Source of the DNA: Nanobdellota archaeon
Lineage (GTDB): Archaea; Nanobdellota; Nanobdellia; Woesearchaeales; GW2011-AR15
Direction of reading: 5' to 3'
Length of the DNA stretch: 10,800 bases
Assembly (NCBI GenBank): GCA_018815145.1
Contig: JAHIYL010000169.1
Coordinates: forward strand, 1-10,800
In this document: positions 1-6,121 of the stretch, piece by piece
How positions within the stretch are numbered: the first letter of the stretch is position 1
How the letters are laid out: the number at the start of each line of letters is the position of its first letter
The notes under the pieces: generated by a model
What the model was told of the DNA's origin: nothing
Databases searched by the model: none
What the model saw: only the letters and a program-made list of their open reading frames with translations
Translations under genes and position numbers: made by a program

Positions 1-36
1 TCACCTTATTTTGGATTGGTTACTATAATAAGGTGA
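1..36. repeat. 10-bp perfect inverted repeat
   Basis: TCACCTTATT at 1-10 is the exact reverse complement of AATAAGGTGA at 27-36, with a 16-nt spacer. It lies downstream of the minus-strand Cys-rich gene and abuts the hairpin at 35-60. It could be part of a bidirectional transcription end or a protein-binding site. It starts at the window edge, so a longer repeat cannot be excluded. Confidence 0.5.
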
Positions 37-65
37 TGGGAGAATAAACATTTTCCCATCTTTTT
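35..65 (+). terminator. hairpin plus U-tract, terminator for a plus-strand gene left of the window
   Basis: GATGGGAGAAT (35-45) pairs with ATTTTCCCATC (50-60): 11 bp with one G-U pair and a 4-nt loop, followed at once by TTTTT (61-65). This is the form of an intrinsic terminator read on the plus strand. Archaeal termination depends mostly on the U-tract, so the hairpin may also protect an mRNA 3' end. Confidence 0.5.
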
Positions 66-67
66 CT

Positions 68-83
68 AAAAAACTCTATAGAG
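68..83 (-). terminator. probable terminator of the 782-aa gene
   Basis: Read on the minus strand, the short palindrome CTCTATAGAG (74-83) is followed by six T residues (73-68), just after the stop codon of the Cys-rich secreted gene. The stem is short, so the call rests mainly on the U-tract and the position. Confidence 0.4.
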
Positions 84-94
84 GAGAAGAAATT

Positions 95-2443
95 TCAATC
101 GGAACTACTGAAGAAGTACGTATAATCATAATTTTGGTCTTCAGGTTTAATCTCAAACTTTAGTTTAAGGTATTCATCTGTTTCCAATATTTCATAAGAT
201 TTATCTGTTATTAGAACATATGAGTTGTCTGATGCAGGGATATCAACTAGTTCTAAGGGACTTTCTTTTGAATAGTCAATTCTAATCATATCATATACGA
301 AGGTTCCTGACTGAAATATTCTGAGTTTTTTACCCTTAAGTTCTTTTGAATCTAAATATATGGTAGAATATTTTATTGGTCCTGTATGGAGGTTATATGC
401 ATCTCTTTTACTATATGTTTTCCATTGGTTGCCTTCTTGATATTTTATTAATATTCTGTAATAATCTGATATTTTATATGTTTCAAGTACAAAATCAGAG
501 ATATATGGAATTTTTATTCCTAACAAAATAAAAATATTATATTTATCCACTATGTTTTGGAAGTCTTCTAATGAATTAGCATATTCATTTTTCGAACTGA
601 ATTTGACAATTAAATTTGAATTTTGTTCTTCCATGTTATTTGGTAATGTAAGTTCCATATATCCTAGTTCATAATCTTTTTGTCCCCAAGCATTTTTTCC
701 AATTTCAGATTTATCTATTATTACATCATAATCAAGTCCCCCAAATATGGTGTCTCTGGTAAATCTATCTACTTTTGCGTCAGCTTTAGAAATCATATAT
801 GTACAATCTTTATTCTCATGATCAATACAAGTTATCGGTTCACCAGATTCGACAATAGTGATTCTATTATCTGGTCCTGCCATAACATCTGTACCTTTTT
901 TATGTTTGACTTGGATTAAATTGATTTCATCAATAAATGATAATTCGTCTTTATGTTCATATAGCATGATTTCACCAATGTCAGGATCAAAATGAGTAAG
1001 TTCATTAAGGAATGGTTCACTTACAAATTCAAAATGTTGTGAAACAATAGTATCACCTTCAAGTTTGTAGCCTTTCTTAGTGAGGGAATATACGTAAGGG
1101 CAAGTGGTTGAATCAGGAGATACAGGGATTTTTTCATCTTTTAGAGTGCAAAGGATTTCCTGGGTTACTGCAGGATTGCTTGAATCTACTTCAATATATG
1201 ACCAAATTCCATTGAATGTGCGTGATTCACAGCAGACTCTGTCGATGGGATAACTCCTATGAATTTCCTCCATGTCTTCACCCTTAAAAAATTCAGAAGG
1301 ATCAGTAGTAATCCCATCAGCTAAGAGAGAATCAACCAGTGCATTTTTGTCTATCCCATCATGATAACTGTTCATATTATTCCAGAGCTGTTTTCTTTCC
1401 AGGTTTTTGATTATTTCAGATTTAATATTTGCTTTGTCAGATTCTTCATATTTCTCAAACATACAGAGAGCAAGTTTGCTTATACTGTACCAGAACTGAG
1501 TATCGTATTCAGTTGGATCATGGTTACTGAAGATATCCTGTATGGAAAACGCATCAAAAGAAGTCCCTTCTCTGTTTGTCATCTTACACCTTGTTTCAGA
1601 CTCTCCTTCAATGACGGGAGGAGCATTGGATATGTCAGTAACAGTTTGACAGTCAACATAAGATATTGTTTTTGGGCAGCAGATCAGGGGAGAATCATAT
1701 GGGCAATTTCCTGGTCCATAGGGAAAAGCTTCACATTCATTTGATAATTTGCAATTTCCTTGAAACCCTGACCATTCACAATCACTATTGTATTCAGGTC
1801 CTTTTTCATAGGTACCGCACTCATCACAGTCAAAAGTGTTGACACATAGCAAGTATTCACCTTCAAGTTGCTTGCATTGAGCTGTTGTTGCAGTACACTT
1901 ATCATCTTCTCTCATTGTGTGATATGGACAGACAGAGTCCCAGTTGTCTTTGATTTCAGTATCCTTAATATTTTCTGGTATGCACAACGTTGTTGCACCA
2001 TATGTGACATAATTTAAAAGCTGATTTGTGGTAAAATCAGTGATATACTCATTCACACATCTGCTATCACGTTTCAACTGGCCTCTGCATCCCCAGTGGT
2101 CGAGATCAATTGTGGTCCTGAACCCTAGAGCCCTATACATCATGTCGATATCTTCGCATGTGGCCCATCCATAGACCACCAATTGCCCTTCGAGAAAAGC
2201 TGAAATAGGATCATTTATACTCCCTGTAAAAGTCTGTTCTTCAATTGTCTCCAAACATTCTGGCAAGGTTATTGGTAGTATAAGACAGGTTTTTACATCT
2301 GGTGCCTGATATATTCTTTGGCATCTGGTAAAACAATATGCTGGTTGTTTCAATGGTAAAGAATCACCAATCAAAAAAGGTCCTGCACCGGCAACGCTGC
2401 AAAGGATCAAAACAAACACGAAATAGCTGATTATTTTTTTCAT
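95..2443 (-). CDS. large Cys-rich secreted protein, unknown function
   Basis: The product has 782 aa and I do not recognise its family. The N-terminus MKK followed by a hydrophobic stretch to about residue 20 (ending SVAGAG) is a Sec signal peptide. LILC does not fit a lipobox, so a soluble or loosely attached exported protein is more likely. By my count there are about 30 cysteines, some 23 of them in the first 290 residues, including CxxC-like and CC pairs such as the CPYDSPLICCP segment near residue 255. This suggests a disulfide-rich N-terminal region. The C-terminal half is Cys-poor, beta-rich in appearance and has no visible membrane anchor. The start is fixed by an AGAGGG Shine-Dalgarno at 2450-2455, six bases before ATG. 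No close relation to the plus-strand Cys-rich lipoprotein is obvious apart from composition. Confidence 0.85.
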   Translation of the reverse strand: MKKIISYFVFVLILCSVAGAGPFLIGDSLPLKQPAYCFTRCQRIYQAPDVKTCLILPITLPECLETIEEQTFTGSINDPISAFLEGQLVVYGWATCEDIDMMYRALGFRTTIDLDHWGCRGQLKRDSRCVNEYITDFTTNQLLNYVTYGATTLCIPENIKDTEIKDNWDSVCPYHTMREDDKCTATTAQCKQLEGEYLLCVNTFDCDECGTYEKGPEYNSDCEWSGFQGNCKLSNECEAFPYGPGNCPYDSPLICCPKTISYVDCQTVTDISNAPPVIEGESETRCKMTNREGTSFDAFSIQDIFSNHDPTEYDTQFWYSISKLALCMFEKYEESDKANIKSEIIKNLERKQLWNNMNSYHDGIDKNALVDSLLADGITTDPSEFFKGEDMEEIHRSYPIDRVCCESRTFNGIWSYIEVDSSNPAVTQEILCTLKDEKIPVSPDSTTCPYVYSLTKKGYKLEGDTIVSQHFEFVSEPFLNELTHFDPDIGEIMLYEHKDELSFIDEINLIQVKHKKGTDVMAGPDNRITIVESGEPITCIDHENKDCTYMISKADAKVDRFTRDTIFGGLDYDVIIDKSEIGKNAWGQKDYELGYMELTLPNNMEEQNSNLIVKFSSKNEYANSLEDFQNIVDKYNIFILLGIKIPYISDFVLETYKISDYYRILIKYQEGNQWKTYSKRDAYNLHTGPIKYSTIYLDSKELKGKKLRIFQSGTFVYDMIRIDYSKESPLELVDIPASDNSYVLITDKSYEILETDEYLKLKFEIKPEDQNYDYTYFFSSSD

Positions 2444-2500
2444 CCATATCCCTCTTTATAGATTATATCTTAGATTATAATAATGATACGTATAAATAAT
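2444..2500 (-). promoter_or_regulatory. promoter and SD of the 782-aa gene
   Basis: On the minus strand, TATA-like stretches lie at about 2500-2490 (TTATTTATA) and 2484-2474 (ATTATAATC). Either could place a transcription start some 20-30 nt before the ATG. An AGAGGG SD lies at 2455-2450. Unlike the leaderless genes in this window, this one therefore has a short 5' UTR. Confidence 0.45.
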
Positions 2501-2501
2501 T

Positions 2502-2511
2502 GCCTGCAGGC
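2502..2511. repeat. 10-bp palindrome between two minus-strand genes
   Basis: GCCTGCAGGC is self-complementary and the only GC-rich block in the 80-nt gap. It lies 12 nt after the stop codon of the 522-aa gene and is followed on the minus strand by AATTATTTATA. It may be a weak terminator hairpin or an operator overlapping the promoter of the next gene. Confidence 0.4.
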
Positions 2512-2523
2512 TTAAATAGTTTT

Positions 2524-4092
2524 CTAGCCAATATAGCACAGGTAAGGATCGTCGGTCCTGATAGGAGAATGGATATAATAGGCATCATCACCATCGCCGC
2601 ATTTGCATGGAACAACATCAGGCCGCCAGTTGCGCAGGTTGGTGTCCAGTTTTTGGCATAGCTCCAAACCAGCTTCATTGGCAGGAATCAAGGTCCTATC
2701 TCCGTTTGCAATATTTATGAGCTCCTGCTTTGTGAATTCCTGTCCGTGATATGTGCAGGCATTGTATGTTATCTGATCAAGAGGAACATAGGTATCGATG
2801 AAATCATCCAATTTGTCGACTATTTCCTGTTTTTTTGAAGGAACTAAATAGATTGCACGGGCTATTGGATTTTTAAGGGCATCAATGATCTGTTTTAGAT
2901 TAGGATCGTTCTGTACTCCATAATAATTTGCAAATTCCTCAAAATTTTTTCCGGCAATATTCTGGTTATTGATGATCCACTCATATATCTTTTCACCTGT
3001 GTCAGGTATGCAGAAGAATGGCTCGGCAACCCAGTAAATGATATTGTTTCCGCACACAGAAGGAAGACCGGCACCGACTTCCAGCTTACCAAATCTCTCG
3101 GCCTTTATAGCCTCATGTGTGCTTTGATCAACGAGGCATGGGTCTAAATCATCAGGGTCAAGTTCTGCTTCATTGGATTCAATGCAGCTTAGATAACCTG
3201 ATTTTTTGAGAGAGCAGCTTATCTCATCATTCAGATTATTTGTGAAGCACATGGCATTATACCAGAGGGTGGAGGTGGTGTCAGTAGGATTAGGATTGAG
3301 GCCGATAGTTATCTCGTCGGTCCTGCCCGCTGTCCCTGTACTGGATGACCCGGAGCGTAGTTCAGGACTTGGATAGGTAAAATGCAGTTCAAGAGGAGGA
3401 TCAAATTTGCATCCTGCTGGCTGAAGATCATAGCTCACCTTGCATATATTGACCGGATTGCCCGGTTCTTCATGCACAAGGCATATCTTCAGAGGCTTGT
3501 CAAAACATGTGGCAGGTTCTACAAAGGTGTTCTTCTCTATTGTGATGGTCAGGTCATTGTCAGGAGATGCAAAACCAATTGATTCATCTATCTTATAGTC
3601 TTTAGGCGCCTTGTCAATCAACTTAATCTCAAAACATGTCGGAAAATCATAACTGAACTCTTCAACCAAGAGCGATGTCCCTTTTTTTGATATCTCCAGT
3701 TTCCATTGCAGCACTACTGAGATCGCATCATTTGAAATATGGACAGCAGCTGTCTTTGCTCCTCCCTCTGGTTCAAGGATGTCGATACCGCCGCTTGACA
3801 GGAGATCCCTGTCTACGCAGTCATCAATATTAGCAACAATATAGCTGCCAATTGCGGTCTCTTTAGACGGGCTGATTCCATGGATATCAATTGCTTCCTT
3901 CAGATTTTTTTTAAGGCAGGTATTCACAAAATTAAGAAGTGATTCTTTCTGCAGTCCAAGATTTGAGACATCTTCTTTTGCTGATACATATTCTTTTGCC
4001 TCTTTCTCTTTGTTGCACTGATAAAGCGAAAATACAAGGACAAGCGCTACTCCTGCTATTATAAATAGGGTGATCTGACCTCTTTTTTTCAT
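2524..4092 (-). CDS. N-terminally anchored exported protein with KKRGQITLF leader, unknown function
   Basis: The product has 522 aa. Its N-terminus, MKKRGQITLFIIAGVALVLV, is a short basic segment, then Gly-Gln, then one hydrophobic helix to about residue 24. This class III (prepilin-like) or simple N-terminal anchor is seen on many surface proteins of DPANN archaea. Whether a prepilin peptidase cleaves it cannot be told here. The remainder (residues 25-522) would face outward and contains about 19 cysteines, with a CKCGDGDD segment close to the C-terminus. I recognise no catalytic motif. ATG is the first in-frame start and lies about 27 nt downstream of a TATA-like box with no SD, so the mRNA is probably leaderless. 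The gene is divergent from the cysteine operon and may be cotranscribed with the 782-aa gene 80 nt downstream. Confidence 0.82.
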   Translation of the reverse strand: MKKRGQITLFIIAGVALVLVFSLYQCNKEKEAKEYVSAKEDVSNLGLQKESLLNFVNTCLKKNLKEAIDIHGISPSKETAIGSYIVANIDDCVDRDLLSSGGIDILEPEGGAKTAAVHISNDAISVVLQWKLEISKKGTSLLVEEFSYDFPTCFEIKLIDKAPKDYKIDESIGFASPDNDLTITIEKNTFVEPATCFDKPLKICLVHEEPGNPVNICKVSYDLQPAGCKFDPPLELHFTYPSPELRSGSSSTGTAGRTDEITIGLNPNPTDTTSTLWYNAMCFTNNLNDEISCSLKKSGYLSCIESNEAELDPDDLDPCLVDQSTHEAIKAERFGKLEVGAGLPSVCGNNIIYWVAEPFFCIPDTGEKIYEWIINNQNIAGKNFEEFANYYGVQNDPNLKQIIDALKNPIARAIYLVPSKKQEIVDKLDDFIDTYVPLDQITYNACTYHGQEFTKQELINIANGDRTLIPANEAGLELCQKLDTNLRNWRPDVVPCKCGDGDDAYYIHSPIRTDDPYLCYIG

Positions 4093-4113
4093 TGATAGAT
4101 GAATGAGTATCGG

Positions 4114-4125
4114 ATTTATTTAAAT
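4114..4125 (-). promoter_or_regulatory. TATA box of the 522-aa gene (leaderless)
   Basis: On the minus strand ATTTAAATAAAT is centred about 27 nt before the ATG at 4092. An A-rich stretch upstream could serve as BRE. The spacing places the transcription start at or next to the ATG, and there is no SD. Confidence 0.5.
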
Positions 4126-4213
4126 CTTTTTGTTTTTGGCATTTATTAATGAATAGGAGATTATATCATTATTATAATAACAATAGAAAAAATAAAAGGT
4201 TTTGGATCAAGCA

Positions 4214-4230
4214 ATTAATTTTATAAATAA
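4214..4230 (+). promoter_or_regulatory. TATA box of the polycysteine leader/cysK transcript
   Basis: TTTATAAAT (4220-4228), inside ATTAATTTTATAAAT (4214-4228), is centred 28-29 nt before the ATG of the first leader peptide. Archaeal transcription starts about 25 nt downstream of the TATA centre, so the RNA should begin within a few bases of 4253 and the leader peptide would be leaderless. The identical 15-mer precedes cysS (7002-7016). Confidence 0.6.
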
Positions 4231-4252
4231 GTTGTGTTTATCTTTTGGAATC

Positions 4253-4282
4253 ATGTATAGATATTGCTGTTGTTGCTGTTGA
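4253..4282 (+). CDS. leader peptide 1: Met-Tyr-Arg-Tyr-Cys5, putative cysteine sensor
   Basis: ATG at 4253 opens a nine-codon ORF, MYRYCCCCC, that stops at TGA 4280-4282. The five cysteine codons are TGC TGT TGT TGC TGT, directly before the stop. The ATG sits where the predicted transcript begins and no SD precedes it, so it is probably translated leaderless. It is the first ORF of the transcript leading to cysK, whose product makes cysteine. The inferred role is a sensor: when Cys-tRNA is scarce the ribosome stalls on the Cys run and changes the fate of the downstream RNA. Polycysteine leaderless short ORFs with this job are, to my recollection, known from mycobacteria. A T-rich tract at 4313-4327 follows and could be the attenuation site. 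No strong alternative hairpin is visible by eye. Confidence 0.75.
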   Translation: MYRYCCCCC

Positions 4283-4361
4283 TCTTTCTCATTGGCCTAG
4301 TTAATATTTCATCTTATTTTTTAATTTTGCTGAATTTTACAAGACACCTTACACTTAAAAA
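4283..4361 (+). promoter_or_regulatory. T-rich spacer between the two leader peptides, candidate attenuation site
   Basis: The spacer contains TTATTTTTTAATTTT (4313-4327), an oligo-T run of the kind that is enough for archaeal RNA polymerase to terminate. It lies 31 nt after the stop of leader 1, so a ribosome on leader 1 could influence whether polymerase passes it. A weak AATTTTAC stretch (about 4333-4340) lies 25 nt before the leader 2 ATG and could be a second leaderless promoter. Confidence 0.4.
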
Positions 4362-4445
4362 ATGACATCATTTACAAACACAAAAAGCACTGGTAGCCTT
4401 TCAGATAGTAATTATTCTCTTTCTTGTTGTTGTTGCTGCTGCTAG
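4362..4445 (+). CDS. leader peptide 2: 27 residues ending in Cys6, putative cysteine sensor
   Basis: ATG at 4362 follows an in-frame TAA at 4356, so it is the first possible start. The peptide begins MTSFTNTK, is rich in Ser/Thr/Asn for 21 residues and ends in six cysteines (three TGT, then three TGC, 4425-4442) directly before TAG. No SD is visible. The last Cys codons and stop belong to a palindrome, GCTGCTAGCAGC (4438-4449), so a ribosome stalled on the Cys run would cover one arm of the hairpin. U-rich stretches follow (4460-4463 and 4474-4479). The ORF is 91 nt upstream of cysK. Two separate ORFs upstream of one gene, both finishing in an uninterrupted Cys run at the stop, argue strongly against chance. 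Confidence 0.75.
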   Translation: MTSFTNTKSTGSLSDSNYSLSCCCCCC

Positions 4446-4450
4446 CAGCG
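4434..4450 (+). promoter_or_regulatory. hairpin overlapping the Cys codons and stop of leader 2
   Basis: GCTGC (4435-4439) pairs with GCAGC (4445-4449), with a further U4434-G4450 pair and a 5-nt loop. Shifting by one triplet gives a second register (4437-4441 with 4446-4450). The 5' arm is made of Cys codons. A ribosome moving through or waiting here decides whether the hairpin forms, as an attenuator requires. There is no immediate poly-U after it, so the readout may be translational or a downstream U-tract. Confidence 0.45.
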
Positions 4451-4454
4451 TTCA

Positions 4455-4505
4455 ATGGCTTTTCTAAATTTACTGCATTTTCTTGCATCTGTAATAGTAA
4501 AATAA
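4455..4505 (+). CDS. possible 16-residue ORF between leader 2 and cysK
   Basis: ATG at 4455 opens MAFLNLLHFLASVIVK, ending at TAA 4503-4505, in the same frame as leader 2 and nine bases after its stop. It is hydrophobic and lacks cysteine. A ribosome terminating at leader 2 could reinitiate here and keep the RNA before cysK covered. It has no SD and could equally be accidental. Confidence 0.25.
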   Translation: MAFLNLLHFLASVIVK

Positions 4506-4536
4506 AATATTTGAAATATTATGGGGTAGACTAAAA

Positions 4537-5451
4537 ATGAGATATGAAAACATATTAAAAACAATTGGAAACACACCTTTAGTAAAAATAACAAAAATGA
4601 ACCAAGGGACAGGTAATATCTATGCAAAGATAGAAGCTTTCAATCCCGGTGGAAGTGTCAAGGACAGGATAGCCCTCAATATGATAGATGATGCTGAAAA
4701 AAAAGGCTTGTTAAAGCAGGGCTCAACAATCATCGAGCCCACCAGCGGAAACACAGGGATAGGTATTGCCATGGTGGCTGCCTACAGAGGATATAAGACA
4801 ATATTCACGATGCCTGAATCCATGAGTGAGGAGAGAAGGAAGATACTGAAGCATTTTGGGGCCAAGATTATTCTCACGCCTGCTAAGGATGGCATGGCAG
4901 GAGCAGTCAGGATTGCTGAAGACCTGAGCAAAGAGCATGGTTATTTCATGCCTCAGCAGTTCAACAATCCTGCAAACCCAGAGGTACACGTAAAGACAAC
5001 TTCTCAGGAAATAATTGGTGATATGAAAGGAGAAAAAATTGATTATTTCATAGCTGGTGTAGGGACAGGAGGGACTGTGACGGGTACAGGCAGGGTATTG
5101 AAGAAAAGATTTCCTGAGATACAAATAATTGCTGTTGAGCCAATGGACTCTCCGGTCCTTTCAGGAGGAAAACCAGGGCCTCATAAGATCCAGGGTATCG
5201 GTGCGGGATTCATCCCGAAGATATATGACAAAAGCGTAGTTGATGAGATAGTGCAGGTTAAAAACAATGATGCAATGGTTTTTGCCAGGCTGTTGGCAAA
5301 AAAAGAAGGAATCTTTGCAGGCATATCATCGGGAGCAGCAATGCATGTTGCAAATTCAGTCTCAAAAAGACCGGAAGCAGAAGGGAAAAATATTGTGGTC
5401 GTGCTTCCTGATACTGCAGAGAGATACTTGTCGACTGAATTGTTTGAATAA
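4537..5451 (+). CDS. cysK: cysteine synthase (O-acetylserine sulfhydrylase)
   Basis: The product has 304 aa, typical for the fold-type II PLP family. It joins O-acetylserine and sulfide to give cysteine and acetate in the cytoplasm. Visible motifs are NPGGSVKDR with the PLP-binding Lys42, the substrate loop TSGNTG (about residues 69-74), the phosphate-binding glycine loop GTGGT (about 177-181), and SSGA (about 264-267) where the serine contacts the PLP pyridine nitrogen. The C-terminus AERYLST is the usual one for this family. Cystathionine beta-synthase is the main alternative, but the serine acetyltransferase gene 26 nt downstream points to the O-acetylserine route. The ATG is preceded by GGGGT at 4523-4527, a weak SD, and by an AT-rich stretch near 4504-4511 that could be an extra promoter. 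Two polycysteine leader ORFs lie upstream and probably control expression. Confidence 0.95.
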   Translation: MRYENILKTIGNTPLVKITKMNQGTGNIYAKIEAFNPGGSVKDRIALNMIDDAEKKGLLKQGSTIIEPTSGNTGIGIAMVAAYRGYKTIFTMPESMSEERRKILKHFGAKIILTPAKDGMAGAVRIAEDLSKEHGYFMPQQFNNPANPEVHVKTTSQEIIGDMKGEKIDYFIAGVGTGGTVTGTGRVLKKRFPEIQIIAVEPMDSPVLSGGKPGPHKIQGIGAGFIPKIYDKSVVDEIVQVKNNDAMVFARLLAKKEGIFAGISSGAAMHVANSVSKRPEAEGKNIVVVLPDTAERYLSTELFE

Positions 5452-5467
5452 GAATAATATGGTGAAT

Positions 5468-5473
5468 GGAGGT
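5468..5473 (+). promoter_or_regulatory. SD that fixes the cysE start
   Basis: GGAGGT matches the archaeal anti-SD and sits four bases before ATG at 5478. The in-frame ATG at 5466 overlaps this SD and has none of its own, so 5478 is the start. Confidence 0.8.
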
Positions 5474-5477
5474 AAAA

Positions 5478-6077
5478 ATGATTGATACAATAAAGACAGC
5501 TTATAAAAAGGATCCTGCTCTCAAGAGTGGAGTCAATTTTCTTGAGGTTTTTCTCTATCCCGGTGTCCATGCCATACTGCTCCATAAGCTTACACATTGT
5601 TTGTGGAGGATGAAGATTCCATTTATTCCCAGGCTGATCTCACAGATTGGTAGATTCCTGACAGGGATTGAGATCCATCCGGGTGCAAAGATAGGCAAAA
5701 GATTTTTCATCGACCATGGGATGGGCATAGTCATAGGAGAGACAACAGAGATTGGTGACGACGTCATGATGTATCATGGAGTCACTCTTGGCGGACACGG
5801 CTGGTGGCGCGATGAGAAAGGACAGAAAAGGCATCCTACAGTAGGCAACAGGGTTGTGCTTGGTGTCGGAGCGACAGTCCTTGGGCCGGTGAACATCGGC
5901 AGCAATTCAAAGATTGGTGCAGGCGCGATCATTGTCCATGACGTCCCAAAGGATTCAACAGTCGTCGGACCGCTTGGAAATTTTGTTGTCAGGGAAGGAA
6001 AGAAGATAATGAGGGCTAAGTCATTTGAGCCGCAGGAACCGGAATTCTATAATGGAGGTGGGAAAAAAAGTAAATAA
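5478..6077 (+). CDS. cysE: serine O-acetyltransferase
   Basis: The product, 199 aa from the chosen ATG, transfers acetyl from acetyl-CoA to L-serine, giving the O-acetylserine used by CysK. It is the short form, with a reduced N-terminal helical domain (LLHKLTHCLW at 34-43 matches the family). The left-handed beta-helix of hexapeptide repeats runs from about residue 64: EIHPGAKIG, then IDHGMGIVIGET with the presumed catalytic His80, then TLGG and KRHPTVG with His119, then further hexapeptides. Glu65 stands where E. coli CysE has Asp143. The segment between TLGG and RHP (HGWWRDEKGQK) carries two tryptophans. The tail reads VVGPLGN where many relatives have VVGVPAR. The gene lies 26 nt after cysK, almost certainly in the same operon, so the two enzymes of the pathway are made together. 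Confidence 0.94.
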   Translation: MIDTIKTAYKKDPALKSGVNFLEVFLYPGVHAILLHKLTHCLWRMKIPFIPRLISQIGRFLTGIEIHPGAKIGKRFFIDHGMGIVIGETTEIGDDVMMYHGVTLGGHGWWRDEKGQKRHPTVGNRVVLGVGATVLGPVNIGSNSKIGAGAIIVHDVPKDSTVVGPLGNFVVREGKKIMRAKSFEPQEPEFYNGGGKKSK

Positions 6078-6109
6078 TTTAAACTATGATTCAATATCAT
6101 TATGCATAA

Positions 6110-6115
6110 GAGGGT
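6110..6115 (+). promoter_or_regulatory. SD of the BsuPI-like lipoprotein
   Basis: GAGGGT abuts ATG 6116 but is six bases before ATG 6122. The second ATG therefore has normal spacing and is the preferred start. Confidence 0.6.
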
Positions 6116-6121
6116 ATGACC

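Noticed and set aside
4265..4442. Cys runs as a mere trinucleotide microsatellite
   Set aside because: There are two separate runs, both in frame with an ATG, both ending exactly at a stop, with mixed TGC/TGT codons and upstream of a cysteine synthase gene.
5181..5597. Minus-strand ORF of 138 aa across cysK-cysE, and similar ones at 6152-6598, 7602-7997 and 7999-8379
   Set aside because: They are antisense shadows of well-supported genes, with no start signals or recognisable protein features.
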